Below, piece by piece: positions 52,878-62,386 of a stretch of 64,000 bases of DNA (positions within the stretch are counted from its first letter, which is position 1; every line of letters starts with the position of its first letter). The stretch is from NCBI GenBank assembly GCA_938082505.1, contig CALLLH010000005.1, positions 124,001-188,000 on the forward strand. The letters are read 5' to 3'. The position numbers and the translations under genes were made by a program. Below the pieces are notes generated by a model, which saw only the letters and a list, made by a program, of their open reading frames with translations, did not search any database and was not told the origin of the DNA. Origin of the DNA: an uncultured Flavobacteriales bacterium (lineage in GTDB: Bacteria; Bacteroidota; Bacteroidia; Flavobacteriales_D; Sanyastnellaceae).

Positions 52878-54595
52878 TCCGAATCGAGTTTCTCGAGCAG
52901 TGGTTCGGTTTCCCCTCCAGCATCGATGGCCGCCTGCCATTTCTCCCGGGCCTCGTCCATGCGGCCCAGCGCCTTCAGGACATCACCGGCGTGGTCGAGA
53001 ACGGTGGCGGATGGACGCTCCCCTTCGTGGACGAGGGCCAATTCTATCCAGGTCAAGGCTTCTTCATGATCGCCATTGCAGTGCAGCGCCCAAGCATATG
53101 TGTCCTCGAAGTTGGCGTCTCCCGGGGACAGGGCCACCACCCGAGCCGCCATTTCTACGGCACGCTCGAGCTTGGCGCCCCTCAAAGAGAGGTAATAAGC
53201 ATAGTTGTTGAGGACGAGAATGTTCTGGGGGTTGGCCTCGAGGGCCAATTCGAACCAGTCGTCGGAAGCCGCATGGTCTCCCCTGTCGTGGGCCAGCTGT
53301 GCCAGCATCGCGAGGACATCCGATTCGAAATCAGGCCGGTCCACGATGAGGTTCCGGGCCACCATCAGCTGTCGTTCCGCTGAGCGGTCATCACCGAGCT
53401 CCATGAATGCCATCCCCCGGAAATAAGGGAACACGGGAAGGTTGGGAAACAAGTCACCTGCGGAGGATGCCATGCTCTCCAGGCGGCTCCATTGGCCGGA
53501 TGCCGTGGCGAGCTGACAGGCCTCCAGCCAGCGGTCGGCAGAGTTGGCATCCCGATCCAGCGCCTCCACCAAAGCGTCGAGCGCCCCTTCCGCATCCCCC
53601 GCGATGTCGCGTTGGGCGGCGAGCAGTTCATAAGGCCCCGCCTCAGCAGGGTAACCTTCGATGAGGGCATCGATGAGCTGTTGTGCTTCCGGACGCAGGT
53701 CTTCCTGAATCTCGGCGAGCTCGATGTAGGCCCATGCGATCTCCAGTTTCTCGCTGAGGGGGACATCATCCGAAGCAAAAGCCTGTCGGACATGGGTGCG
53801 GGCGGCATCGGTCTCTCCCCGTGCCGTAAGGAGGTGGGCCCATTCCAGGTGGAGGCGGCCGTTTCCGGAGCGTTCGAGGGCGGTGCGCAGCACCACTTCG
53901 GCCTCTTCGACCCTGCCCATGGATGAGAGGATGCGGGCGTGTTGCAAGGGCGCTTCCACCACCTCAGGGAAGTCCCGCTCCACATCGCCCAGATTCTCCA
54001 GCGCACCTTCAATGTTGCCGGCGGCAATGTTGAGGCGGTGCCGTTCGAAATGCCATTCCGGGTCCGGCCCCCATTCCTTCTCCAGGATGTCCACGACTTC
54101 TGCGGCATCCTGGAATCGGCCTTCCGCACTCCGCAAGTCGAGCAGCATCATGGCGGCCACGTCATCCTCGGGTTTGTTTCTCAGCAGCCATTCCAAGGCC
54201 ATGTCGGCATCTTCATTCCGACCCATCTCGAGCGCGATTTCAGCGAACTCCCTTCGATACCAAGGGTTCTCCGGATCCAGGCTCACCGCACGGTCGGCGG
54301 CGATCATGGCGGCGTCCCACTGTCCATCCATCCGCTCAATTCTGGCCAATTCGAAATGCACCACGGCAGCGTCGGGATTGGCATCGAGGCATGCAAGCAG
54401 GGATTCACGGGCACCGCCTCGGTCTCCCTTGATCTTGGCCAACTGGGCCTTGTAATAGGCCGCGTGGAACTCTGAATTCACGGCGCCCAGTCCTTCCTCC
54501 GAGGTGCTTCCGGCCTTGCCGAGCAAGCCACAACCACCCCAGATGATCGGCATCAATGCGCAGAGCGCGGAAAGACGGAAGAGGGGGCTGGACAT
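52874..54595 (-). CDS. Tetratricopeptide-repeat lipoprotein
   Basis: 573 residues from ATG 54595; the signal ends in a lipobox-like WGGCGLL. About twelve TPR-like helical pairs follow (for example AVVHFELARIERMDGQWDAA and AVEMAARVVALSPGDANFED). TPR scaffolds bind peptides or partner proteins. Its place between the nucleotidyltransferase and DUF4292 genes suggests a role in envelope assembly. It overlaps the upstream gene by 1 nt (TGATG). Confidence 0.9.
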   Translation of the reverse strand: MSSPLFRLSALCALMPIIWGGCGLLGKAGSTSEEGLGAVNSEFHAAYYKAQLAKIKGDRGGARESLLACLDANPDAAVVHFELARIERMDGQWDAAMIAADRAVSLDPENPWYRREFAEIALEMGRNEDADMALEWLLRNKPEDDVAAMMLLDLRSAEGRFQDAAEVVDILEKEWGPDPEWHFERHRLNIAAGNIEGALENLGDVERDFPEVVEAPLQHARILSSMGRVEEAEVVLRTALERSGNGRLHLEWAHLLTARGETDAARTHVRQAFASDDVPLSEKLEIAWAYIELAEIQEDLRPEAQQLIDALIEGYPAEAGPYELLAAQRDIAGDAEGALDALVEALDRDANSADRWLEACQLATASGQWSRLESMASSAGDLFPNLPVFPYFRGMAFMELGDDRSAERQLMVARNLIVDRPDFESDVLAMLAQLAHDRGDHAASDDWFELALEANPQNILVLNNYAYYLSLRGAKLERAVEMAARVVALSPGDANFEDTYAWALHCNGDHEEALTWIELALVHEGERPSATVLDHAGDVLKALGRMDEAREKWQAAIDAGGETEPLLEKLDSE

Positions 54596-55599
54596 CAACG
54601 GTTCGTTTCGGAGTAATCTCCCATGCTGAGGTCTTCCGCTTCCCTGGAGACCCTGGCTTCATTGCCGATCATGGATCCGCGGAGGTGGGCCCCTCCGATG
54701 TGGCTGTTCGAACCGATGAGGCAGTCCGCCAGTACGGCATCCTCGACGACGGTGCCAGGCCCGATGGTGACGCGGGGCCCAATGACCGACCGCTTCACGA
54801 CCGCTCCAGCCTGGATGATGCACGGTGGAATGACCACGCTGTCCTCGATGGTGGCACCGGAGTCGGGTACCGCATCGGCCCCGAGGAACTCGAGCATCCG
54901 GCCGTTCGTTTCGACCGTCGCCATGCGGTTGCCGCAGTCCATCCATGCAGAGACTTCACCGGGCAGAAAGCGGGCTCCTTGTGCCGTCAACGCCCGAAGG
55001 GCATCCGGCAATTGGTATTCGCCGCTTTTCATCATGTTGCCGTCGATGAGGACCTCTATTTCCCTGCGCAGGGCGCCGCCATCCTTGAAGTGGTATATGC
55101 CGATCATCGCCAGGTTGGAAACGGGCTTTTCGGGCTTTTCCGCATACTCACGGATGATGCCTTCGTCATCCAGGACCACGACACCGAATTGGCGGGGGTC
55201 CTCGATGCGCTTGACGAAGAGGTGTCCGTCGGCAGCGGCATCGAGTTGGAAATCCGCTCGGAACAGGGTGTCTGCAAACGCCACCACGGTCTCGCCCTCC
55301 AGCCATTCCTTGGCGCACCAGACGGCGTGGGCGGTGCCGAGTGGCTGTTCCTGATGGTGGATGTGCCCCTCAGCACCGAGGTCGGCTGCAAGCGCGAGCA
55401 AATCGGATTCCACCTGGTCTCCGAAATCACCGACCACGAATGCAATGTGTTCGAAGGGCCGCGGGCTCGTGCGTGCGAGGTCCTCCACGAGATGCTGGAC
55501 GATCGGCTTTCCCGCGACGTGCACCAATGGTTTGGGCACCGTCAGGGTGTGGGGGCGCAATCGGCTCCCCCTTCCAGCCATGGGAATGATCAGGTTCAT
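54595..55599 (-). CDS. Sugar-1-phosphate nucleotidyltransferase
   Basis: 334 residues. The N-terminal nucleotidyltransferase fold has the signature [20 protein letters not shown] (G-x-G-x-R loop and Lys of PKPL). The C-terminal left-handed beta-helix repeats ([35 protein letters not shown]) resemble GlmU/RmlA-type enzymes. It makes an NDP-sugar; which one cannot be told. The start overlaps dut by ATGA. Confidence 0.92.
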   Translation of the reverse strand: MNLIIPMAGRGSRLRPHTLTVPKPLVHVAGKPIVQHLVEDLARTSPRPFEHIAFVVGDFGDQVESDLLALAADLGAEGHIHHQEQPLGTAHAVWCAKEWLEGETVVAFADTLFRADFQLDAAADGHLFVKRIEDPRQFGVVVLDDEGIIREYAEKPEKPVSNLAMIGIYHFKDGGALRREIEVLIDGNMMKSGEYQLPDALRALTAQGARFLPGEVSAWMDCGNRMATVETNGRMLEFLGADAVPDSGATIEDSVVIPPCIIQAGAVVKRSVIGPRVTIGPGTVVEDAVLADCLIGSNSHIGGAHLRGSMIGNEARVSREAEDLSMGDYSETNR

Positions 55600-56057
55600 G
55601 TAGTTCCGGTATGGCCGAATCCTCCTCCGCCCCTTTCGGAGTGGGTGAGTTCAGCTGTGTCGTCGATGGGGACCCACTCCACCCGGGAGTATCGGGCCAC
55701 TACGAGTTGGGCGATGCGTTCACCGGGTTCAATGGTGAAGGCGGCTTGTCCGTGGTGGATGAGCAGCACCCCGATTTCTCCGCGGTAATCCGCGTCGATG
55801 GTCCCGGGGGAATTGAGCACGGTGATGCCGTGCTTGTAGGCAAGGCCACTGCGCGGCCGCACCTGGGCCTCATGGCCTTCGGGCAATTCGATGTGCAGCC
55901 CGGTCGGTACGAGCCGCCGTTCTCCGGGTTCGAGCACAATGGGGACATCGAGTCGTGCACGGAGGTCGAGCCCGGCGCTCAGGGGCGTGGCATATTCAGG
56001 AAGGGCCATGTCCCCGGTGCGCACTACGCGCACTTTGAGGGTTGGAGTCTCGCTCAT
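55596..56057 (-). CDS. dut: dUTP diphosphatase
   Basis: 153 residues, a trimeric dUTPase. The five motifs are present: [39 protein letters not shown]; and the C-terminal Gly-rich loop [11 protein letters not shown]. It hydrolyses dUTP to dUMP and PPi. It overlaps the crotonase gene by ATGA at its start and the nucleotidyltransferase gene by ATGA at its end. Confidence 0.97.
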   Translation of the reverse strand: MSETPTLKVRVVRTGDMALPEYATPLSAGLDLRARLDVPIVLEPGERRLVPTGLHIELPEGHEAQVRPRSGLAYKHGITVLNSPGTIDADYRGEIGVLLIHHGQAAFTIEPGERIAQLVVARYSRVEWVPIDDTAELTHSERGGGGFGHTGTT

Positions 56058-56833
56058 TTTCCAGGGAATTCGGGTGCACGCTTCTCGAGGAAGGCGGCGA
56101 CTCCTTCCTTGAAATCCTCATTGGCGAAGCAATGCCCGAACTGGTCAATCTCCACTTCGTATCCCTCCGGCGATCCGCTGGCCTGAACCGCCCGAATCGC
56201 GGCACCCAGCGCCTTGGGACTGTTGGCGGCCAACTTGCCGCCCATCTTCAATGCGGCGTCCAGCAACTCCTCCCGGCTGACCACCGCACTGACCAATCCC
56301 ATGGACAGGGCCTCCTCCGCTTTGACCATCCTCGCTGAAAGGATCATCTCCATGGCGCGGCCTCGGCCAACGATGTGCGACAAACGCTGGGTTCCACCAT
56401 ATCCGGGAATCAAACCAAGGGTCACCTCGGGCAACCCCAGACGCGCATTGTCGGAGGCCATGCGCACATGGCAGGCCAGGGCCAATTCGAGTCCCCCTCC
56501 CAAAGCGAAACCGCCGATGGCCGCAACGAAGGGCGTGGAGGAAAGGGCAATGGCGTCGAAGAGGATCCGTTGGCCGTATTCTGCGAGCTTTCGTCCCGCC
56601 ACGGAATCATAATCCGCGAATTCCTTGATGTCGGCTCCGGCGACAAACGCCTTTTCACCCGACCCGGTCAGGACCACACAGCGCACTTCATCCCGGTGCT
56701 GGACCTCTTCAACCTTGGCTCCCAAGGCCTCGATGAGCGCGCCATTCAAGGCGTTGAGCTGCTGAGGCCGGTTGAGCGTCCAACAGGCGACATGGCCATG
56801 AAGGACCTCGGTGACGAGTGGGGTTTCGGACAT
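56054..56833 (-). CDS. Enoyl-CoA hydratase/isomerase family protein
   Basis: 259 residues, typical crotonase size. Both catalytic Glu positions are present: [13 protein letters not shown] and [18 protein letters not shown]. The oxyanion-hole motif is [11 protein letters not shown]. It hydrates trans-2-enoyl-CoAs in fatty- or amino-acid degradation. TAATTTCG ends 4 nt before its ATG, making it the lead gene of the seven-gene operon down to feoB. The start was kept at ATG 56833. Confidence 0.95.
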   Translation of the reverse strand: MSETPLVTEVLHGHVACWTLNRPQQLNALNGALIEALGAKVEEVQHRDEVRCVVLTGSGEKAFVAGADIKEFADYDSVAGRKLAEYGQRILFDAIALSSTPFVAAIGGFALGGGLELALACHVRMASDNARLGLPEVTLGLIPGYGGTQRLSHIVGRGRAMEMILSARMVKAEEALSMGLVSAVVSREELLDAALKMGGKLAANSPKALGAAIRAVQASGSPEGYEVEIDQFGHCFANEDFKEGVAAFLEKRAPEFPGK

Positions 56834-56837
56834 GGCT

Positions 56838-56845
56838 CGAAATTA
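56838..56845 (-). promoter_or_regulatory. Candidate -7 element TAATTTCG, 4 nt from the crotonase start
   Basis: TAATTTCG is identical to the element before lysS. With only 4 nt to the ATG, the seven-gene operon would be transcribed as leaderless mRNA. It lies in the gap after the ABC ATPase stop. Confidence 0.45.
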
Positions 56846-58495
56846 GGCAATCGCACCACCTCCGGCGGCCTGCAGTCTTTGGGTCACTTCGTGACCCGGG
56901 GAGGCCCATATTCTGTCCGAGGGGCCGGCTTCCACCACCCGCCCCCGATCCATGACGATGGTCTGGTCGCAGAGGTAGCGCACGACGCCGAGGTCATGGC
57001 TGATGAAGAGCAGGGCCAGGTTTCTTTCATCCCGGAGCTGGACCAGCAAGTTCAATACCTGGGCCTGAACGCTGACGTCCAATGCGGCAACGGCTTCGTC
57101 ACAAATAAGCAATTGGGGGTCAGCGGCCAAGGCACGTGCGATGACGATGCGCTGACGTTGTCCTCCCGAAAAGGCGTCCGGTTTCCGTTCAAGGGCATCT
57201 TCTTCGAGGCCCACTGCCTCCATGAGCTCGCGAGCGCGCTGATGCGCTGAGTCGCTGTCATGCCCCCAACGCACCAGGACCTCCCTCAGCGCGGTTCCAA
57301 TGCGCCGTGTCGGATTGAGCGCAGCCCTGGGGTCCTGGAAGACGAGTCCCACATTCGATCGGATGTGTCCGATGTGCGCAGCGGACAGGGCTTCTACAGG
57401 CTTTCCATCGAGCAAGATCCTGCCGCGGTCCAATCGGTGCAGACCGAGGATGGCACGTGCCAAGGTCGTCTTTCCGCAACCACTGCCCCCGACGATGCCG
57501 AGCGTACCGCCTTGCGGAATGCGCAGGTCCACATCGGCAATGGCCGGCGTTGCGCTGCCCGGATAGGTTTTCCATGCACCCACCACTTCGAGGAGGGTGG
57601 GGGCCGTTCTTGGCGCGGCCTGCATTTCGGTCACATGGCGGGTTCCCTGGCTGCCGCGGTCGAGGAAGTCCGACAGTATGGGCAGTGGTGTGGGCCTGCC
57701 TTTTGTGGGAATACGGCATGCCAGGAGTCCCTGGGTGTAGGGGTGGCGGGGTGACTTCAAGACTTCGTCGGTTGATCCCTGCTCGACCACGACACCTTGG
57801 TGGAGCACGGCCACCCGGTCCGCCGATCTTTCCACGACGTCCATGTCGTGGGTGACCATGACCATGGCGAGTCCGCGCTCCCGTTGAATGTCCGCCAAGA
57901 GGTCGAGCAACTCGGCCCTGAGGGTGCTGTCCAGCGCAGTGGTGGGCTCGTCGGCGAGGATCACTTCGGGATCGTTGGCCAATGCCATGGCGATGAGGAC
58001 CCGTTGTTTCTGGCCTCCGGAGAGGCTATGGGGATAGGCGGACCAGGCGCGCTCAGGATCGGGAAGCTGCACCTCCTCGAAGAGGCCCAGGACCCGTTGC
58101 TTGGCCGCCTCCTTGTCCCTCGATCCATGGCGCAGGATGACCTCGGCAACCTGCTGTCCGCAGCGCATGGTCGGATCCAGACTCGTCATGGGTTCCTGGA
58201 AAATCAAGGTCACCTGCTCACCTCGGGGAATTCTGACGGTTGCCCCGCCGTGCGCATCGACCCAGGGACCACCTGGCCCCGTGATCCTTCCGGACATGAC
58301 CGCCCCCCCTTCAGGCAGCATGCCCAGGGCGGCCAAACAGCACATGGTTTTTCCGGAGCCGCTTTCGCCCACGAGCGCCAAGGTCTCGCCCCGCGATACG
58401 CTGAGGTTGATGTCACGCAGGATGCTTCGGTCTCCGAACGAAACCGACAATCCTGACCACGTCAGGACGGCATTCGGAGAATCAGAGGGTGCCAC
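56843..58495 (-). CDS. ABC transporter ATP-binding protein with two ATPase domains (oligopeptide type)
   Basis: About 550 residues from GTG 58495 (an upstream frame lies inside the dioxygenase gene and was rejected). There are two ABC domains. Walker A is GESGSGKT and GGSGCGKT; the signatures are LSGGQKQR and FSGGQRQR; Walker B is VILADEP and LLICDEA. HPYTQGLL after domain 1 is the OppD-type tail. Like YejF/GsiA it fuses OppD and OppF roles; no permease or binding-protein gene is nearby. It overlaps the 4-hydroxyphenylpyruvate dioxygenase gene by 14 nt. Confidence 0.92.
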   Translation of the reverse strand: MAPSDSPNAVLTWSGLSVSFGDRSILRDINLSVSRGETLALVGESGSGKTMCCLAALGMLPEGGAVMSGRITGPGGPWVDAHGGATVRIPRGEQVTLIFQEPMTSLDPTMRCGQQVAEVILRHGSRDKEAAKQRVLGLFEEVQLPDPERAWSAYPHSLSGGQKQRVLIAMALANDPEVILADEPTTALDSTLRAELLDLLADIQRERGLAMVMVTHDMDVVERSADRVAVLHQGVVVEQGSTDEVLKSPRHPYTQGLLACRIPTKGRPTPLPILSDFLDRGSQGTRHVTEMQAAPRTAPTLLEVVGAWKTYPGSATPAIADVDLRIPQGGTLGIVGGSGCGKTTLARAILGLHRLDRGRILLDGKPVEALSAAHIGHIRSNVGLVFQDPRAALNPTRRIGTALREVLVRWGHDSDSAHQRARELMEAVGLEEDALERKPDAFSGGQRQRIVIARALAADPQLLICDEAVAALDVSVQAQVLNLLVQLRDERNLALLFISHDLGVVRYLCDQTIVMDRGRVVEAGPSDRIWASPGHEVTQRLQAAGGGAIA

Positions 58496-59621
58496 GCAGG
58501 GCCTGCTCGCGTTCGATGGCCTCGAAAAGGGCCTTGAAGTTGCCTTTTCCAAAGCTTTGGGCCCCCTTCCTCTGGATGATCTCAAAGAACATCGTGGGCC
58601 GGTCCACCACGGGTTTCGTGAAGATTTGAAGGAGGTACCCTTCGTCGTCCCGGTCAATCAGAATGCCGAGGTCGCGCAGGGGCTCGAGGTCTTCATCGAT
58701 CTCGCCCACCCTGTCGAGGACGGTGTCGTAATAGGTCCCGGGAACCTGAAGGAATTCGATGCCACGCCCCTGGAGCTCGGTCACGGTTTCGATGATGTTG
58801 TCCGTGGCCACCGCGATGTGCTGCACACCGGCGCCCTGATAGAAGTCGATGTACTCTTCGATCTGGGATTTCTTGCGGCCCTCCGCGGGTTCATTGATCG
58901 GGAACTTGATGCGCCCGTTTCCATTGCTCATCACCTTGGACATCAGGGCCGTGTAGTCGGTGGAGATGTCCTTGTCGTCGAACGAGATGAGCTGGGCAAA
59001 GCCCATGACCTTGGCGTAGAATTCGCACCAGGTGTTCATTTCGCCCCAACCGACATTGCCCACCATATGGTCGATGAACTTGAGGCCCAGCGCAGGCGAC
59101 CCGCCCGACGGATTCCAGGGCTGGTATCCCGGCAGGAACAGACCGTTGTAAGCCTTGCGCTCCACAAAGACGTGGATGGTGTCGCCATAGGTTTCAATGG
59201 CGCTGAGCACCACCTTGCCGTCCGCATCTTCCCGTGTTTCGGGGGGGAAGGCGCTGACGGCGCCGCGGGACGTCGTTTCCTTCCAGCTCTTCTCCGCGTC
59301 ATCCACCCAGAGGGCCACCGCCTTGACACCGTCGCCATGGCGGTTCAGGTGGTCGTTGAGGGGCCCATCCGACACCAGGGGTGTGGTGAGGACCAGGGTG
59401 ATCTTGTCCTGGCGCAGAACGTAACTGACGCTGTCGGAGCTCCCAGTTTCCAAGCCTTTGAAGGCCAATGGCTGATAGCCCCACGCGTTCATGTAGTAGT
59501 AGGCGCTCTGCTTGGCGTTGCCCACGATGAGTTCGACGTGGTCGGTGCCGAGGAGCGGGAGGAAGTCCTCAGCTTCGGGGACGACAATTTCGGGTTGTGG
59601 GGTCGTTCGATCCATGGTCAT
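58482..59621 (-). CDS. hppD: 4-Hydroxyphenylpyruvate dioxygenase
   Basis: 379 residues. Two vicinal-oxygen-chelate halves. Fe(II) ligands are His in FIDHMVGNV, His in VQHIAVAT and Glu in TMFFEIIQRKG. The C-terminal FGKGNFKALFEAIE helix gates the active site. It converts 4-hydroxyphenylpyruvate to homogentisate in tyrosine breakdown and needs O2. It lies 8 nt after the homogentisate dioxygenase gene. Confidence 0.97.
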   Translation of the reverse strand: MTMDRTTPQPEIVVPEAEDFLPLLGTDHVELIVGNAKQSAYYYMNAWGYQPLAFKGLETGSSDSVSYVLRQDKITLVLTTPLVSDGPLNDHLNRHGDGVKAVALWVDDAEKSWKETTSRGAVSAFPPETREDADGKVVLSAIETYGDTIHVFVERKAYNGLFLPGYQPWNPSGGSPALGLKFIDHMVGNVGWGEMNTWCEFYAKVMGFAQLISFDDKDISTDYTALMSKVMSNGNGRIKFPINEPAEGRKKSQIEEYIDFYQGAGVQHIAVATDNIIETVTELQGRGIEFLQVPGTYYDTVLDRVGEIDEDLEPLRDLGILIDRDDEGYLLQIFTKPVVDRPTMFFEIIQRKGAQSFGKGNFKALFEAIEREQALRGTL

Positions 59622-59629
59622 TGCAAGGG

Positions 59630-60814
59630 TCAGTCGATTTTCGTGGGGGCGTAGCCCAGCCAGCTCTGGTGGTATCCACCATCCTCGATGTCGAGGGCCT
59701 GCTGGGTGAGGCGAAGAGGACGGAAGGTATCCACCATGACGGCCAACTCGGCAGTGCCGGTCTTGCCGATGGAGCCTTCATAGGTGCCCGGATGCGGTCC
59801 ATGCGGGATTCCGCCGGGGTGCAGGGTGAGGTCGCCGCGGGAAATGCCCTTGCGGCTCATGAAATTGCCCTCGACGTAGTACAGCACCTCATCGGAGTCG
59901 ATGTTGCTGTGGTTGTAGGGGGCGGGAATGGACTTCGGATGATAGTCGTACAGCCGGGGACAGAAACTGCAGATGACAAAGGCGTCCGTCTCGAACGTCT
60001 GGTGCACCGGGGGTGGCTGATGGACCCGGCCGGTAATGGGCTCGAAGTCGTGGATGGAAAAGGCGTAGGGAAAATGGTATCCATCCCAGCCGACCACATC
60101 AAAGGGGTGACGGGCGTAGGTGGCGGTGTGGATCATGCCCTCCTTCCGCACGTCGATGGGGAAGGAGCCCTGGCGGTCCACCGCCGGTGTGTGCTCGGGA
60201 ACCCTGAAGTCCCGCTCGCAGTAAGGGCTGTGCTCGAGCAGTTGCCCGAAATGGTTGCGGTACCGCTTCGGGGTCACGATGGGGTGGGCGCTTTCGACGA
60301 CCAGCCAGCGTTGATCCGATCCTGAGGTTGGTGCCCAACGGTGGATGACGCCCCGCGGAATGACGAGGTAGTCTCCCGGAACGTAGGCCAGTGTGCCGAA
60401 CATCGTCTCGAGCACCCCTTCACCATCGTGGATGAAGACGACCTCATCGGAGTCGGCATTCTTGTAGAACCTGTCCTCAGGGTCGGCTTCCGTCGGCCGG
60501 GCCACGGAAATCGTGCAGTCTGCGTTGAACATCAGCGGAACGCGCGCGGACAGCGCAGGCCCGGACGAGGGTGCCGAGAATCCGGGAACCCTTCGGGAAG
60601 TGAGGTTTTCCCGCACCCCCTCCACCGGCCTCACATCGACGGGAGGCTCCACGGATTGGACCATGGTCGGCGGATACAGGTGGTAGAGCAGCGAGCTCAT
60701 GCCCACGAACCCGATGGTGCCGAACAGTTGCTCGTGGTGCAATGTGCCGTCCGCCTTGGGGAACTGCGTGTGGCGCTTGTGCGGAACCTGCCCGCGGGTC
60801 TGGTAGAAGGGCAT
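59630..60814 (-). CDS. hmgA: Homogentisate 1,2-dioxygenase
   Basis: 394 residues of a cupin-fold Fe(II) dioxygenase. Conserved motifs are VIPRGVIHRW, NHFGQLLEHSPYCERDFR-like residues, and a late PHGPHPGTYEGSIG. It opens the homogentisate ring to maleylacetoacetate. With hppD it forms the tyrosine catabolic pair; fumarylacetoacetase and maleylacetoacetate isomerase are not in the window. TAAATTGC ends 4 nt before the start. Confidence 0.93.
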   Translation of the reverse strand: MPFYQTRGQVPHKRHTQFPKADGTLHHEQLFGTIGFVGMSSLLYHLYPPTMVQSVEPPVDVRPVEGVRENLTSRRVPGFSAPSSGPALSARVPLMFNADCTISVARPTEADPEDRFYKNADSDEVVFIHDGEGVLETMFGTLAYVPGDYLVIPRGVIHRWAPTSGSDQRWLVVESAHPIVTPKRYRNHFGQLLEHSPYCERDFRVPEHTPAVDRQGSFPIDVRKEGMIHTATYARHPFDVVGWDGYHFPYAFSIHDFEPITGRVHQPPPVHQTFETDAFVICSFCPRLYDYHPKSIPAPYNHSNIDSDEVLYYVEGNFMSRKGISRGDLTLHPGGIPHGPHPGTYEGSIGKTGTAELAVMVDTFRPLRLTQQALDIEDGGYHQSWLGYAPTKID

Positions 60815-60818
60815 GACT

Positions 60819-60826
60819 GCAATTTA
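60819..60826 (-). promoter_or_regulatory. Candidate -7 element TAAATTGC before hmgA
   Basis: TAAATTGC ends 4 nt before the hmgA ATG; the same string precedes the biotin-carrier gene at 7572. Confidence 0.35.
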
Positions 60827-60839
60827 GCGCCAATGGGGC

Positions 60840-61892
60840 TCAACGTCCGCCACCGCCCCAAGCGAACCACGGAAGCGACCCGTCCTCCTTTGTGGCAAAC
60901 CGCAAAGGAATGCGCTGCCCTTCGCGGAGAGGCGCGTCCGGCCCCACCTGGACGCGCTGGGTCAACACCTTCAGTTTGACCGCTTCTGCATCACTGATGT
61001 CCCTGAGCGTCTCGCCGGCCTTGGCCACGTGCCAATGGCGGGTTCCCCTGCGCCTTTTCGGCTGGGTATACAGCCGGCGGTCACCATCAAAACGGGTGTC
61101 CGCCTCCGCGCCTTCGAGGTCATTGTATTTCCGCAATTGCCAGACCGCCAGGTCCAGCTGCCGGGCCAATTCCCCCAGTGTTTCCCCTCCGTTCAGGATG
61201 ACCCAGGCCACATCGTTCTCGGTGATTCCACTGTTCCGGGCGTTGCCCATGTTGATGGTCCGGGCCCCATCGGATGTGGACGGATCGTTCGCGCCCCGGC
61301 CGGAACCGCCGGCTTCGGCGGTGTCCATGTCGGAGGGGGTGGGCACCGACCCTTTTCGGATCCAGACCAACCCTTCCTCATCGTAGGCGTTGAGGCCATG
61401 GCGTTCGATCAGCTCGATGAGGGCCTTGGCATAGGTTGGGCTGGTCGCATATCCGCAGCGTTTCAGCCCCTTGGCCCACCCTTTGTAGTCATCGATATCC
61501 AGTTCGAACAGCGGGGCATACCGTGTGCGTTTCAGGAAGAGGCTGTGGTCCTCGAAGCTCTCCCGAGGGTCGGGATATACCCTGAAGCACTCGCCTTTCT
61601 CATCGTCATCATGGTAGGTCCTGCCCCCCTCCCAATCTTGGTGGCACTTGATGCCGAAGTGGTTGTTGGATCGGGCACTGAGTTCACTTTTCCCCGACCC
61701 GCTCTCGAGCAGCCCCTGTGCCAGGGTGATGCTGGCGGGAATGCGGTGCATGGCCATTTGCCGGATGGCCTCGTCCTTCCATTTGTTGATGTAATTCCGC
61801 TGGTCCTCCTCACCTCCGGCGAGGCAAGGCAAGGCCATCATCATCCAGGCCACCAGGGCCAAAAATCCGGGAAATGCAGAACGGGGAAGCAT
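60840..61892 (-). CDS. Secreted glucosaminidase (peptidoglycan hydrolase) with LysM-like tail
   Basis: 350 residues from ATG 61892; a signal peptide (PGFLALVAWMMMALPCLAGG) follows. The glucosaminidase domain covers residues 25-165: AIRQMAMHRIPASITLAQGLLESG includes the catalytic Glu region, then NNHFGIKCH and YDDDEKGECFRVYPDPRESF-like sequences. Two weak LysM-like repeats follow (ILNGGETLGELARQLDL; VAKAGETLRDISDA). It cleaves the glycan strand of peptidoglycan. A TTGTTTTG element lies 4 nt upstream of the start. Confidence 0.9.
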   Translation of the reverse strand: MLPRSAFPGFLALVAWMMMALPCLAGGEEDQRNYINKWKDEAIRQMAMHRIPASITLAQGLLESGSGKSELSARSNNHFGIKCHQDWEGGRTYHDDDEKGECFRVYPDPRESFEDHSLFLKRTRYAPLFELDIDDYKGWAKGLKRCGYATSPTYAKALIELIERHGLNAYDEEGLVWIRKGSVPTPSDMDTAEAGGSGRGANDPSTSDGARTINMGNARNSGITENDVAWVILNGGETLGELARQLDLAVWQLRKYNDLEGAEADTRFDGDRRLYTQPKRRRGTRHWHVAKAGETLRDISDAEAVKLKVLTQRVQVGPDAPLREGQRIPLRFATKEDGSLPWFAWGGGGR

Positions 61893-61896
61893 GCTA

Positions 61897-61904
61897 CAAA
61901 ACAA
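61897..61904 (-). promoter_or_regulatory. Candidate -7 element TTGTTTTG before the glucosaminidase gene
   Basis: TTGTTTTG matches TAnnTTTG at 7 of 8 positions and ends 4 nt before ATG 61892. Confidence 0.3.
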
Positions 61905-61960
61905 CGGCATCGACCAGTTCATGTTTTGCGCCAGGACAAATCATCCCACCGCCGCGGTGT

Positions 61961-62386
61961 TCAATTCGCCGCGTCGTAATCCAAGGTTTCGACCAGGGAG
62001 CCATCCGTTGCATAGAACCGCCACACTCCGCTCGGCTGGTCCTTTTCGTGTTGGCCTTCGATGTGCGGAGTCCCACCGGGATGCCAGGTGCGGAAGAGGC
62101 CTTGTTTGATTCCGTCAGCATAGGTGACCTGACTCCATGGAAGCCCGTCCTCTCGGTAGGTGTTCCAGGTTCCCTGCCGCAGGCCCTCCACCAGCTTTCC
62201 GCGGGTATGGATGCGCCCGTTCTTGTGGTATTGCTGGACATCTTCCCCCCCAGTTTCGACATCTGTGGAGCGGACCTCCTTGGGTGTCCCCTGCTCGTCC
62301 CAGGTGTCGACTACGCGTTCCCTGCCTTCAAAATGGCAGGCGCTGAGCAGGCAGGCCGCGGTAAGCAAGGTGAGGTAAGGCTTCAT
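61961..62386 (-). CDS. MORN-repeat lipoprotein (YwqK-like)
   Basis: 141 residues with a lipoprotein signal ending in LLSACHF. The body is a row of MORN-like repeats (QYHKNGRIHTRGKLVEGLRQ, YREDGLPWSQVTYADGIKQG, WHPGGTPHIEGQHEKDQ). Such proteins are often labelled toxin-antitoxin YwqK-family antitoxins, but no toxin is adjacent here, so that label should not be used. It overlaps the polyprenyl synthase gene by ATGA and is likely cotranscribed with it. Confidence 0.88.
   Translation of the reverse strand: MKPYLTLLTAACLLSACHFEGRERVVDTWDEQGTPKEVRSTDVETGGEDVQQYHKNGRIHTRGKLVEGLRQGTWNTYREDGLPWSQVTYADGIKQGLFRTWHPGGTPHIEGQHEKDQPSGVWRFYATDGSLVETLDYDAAN

Noticed and set aside
55596-56833. Dut and the crotonase both begin Met-Ser-Glu-Thr-Pro
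   Set aside because: The codons differ (AGCGAGACT against TCCGAAACC), so there is no DNA duplication; coincidence.
61961-62386. Toxin-antitoxin label for the MORN-repeat lipoprotein
   Set aside because: No toxin gene is adjacent, and the lipoprotein signal and MORN repeats argue for an envelope role.
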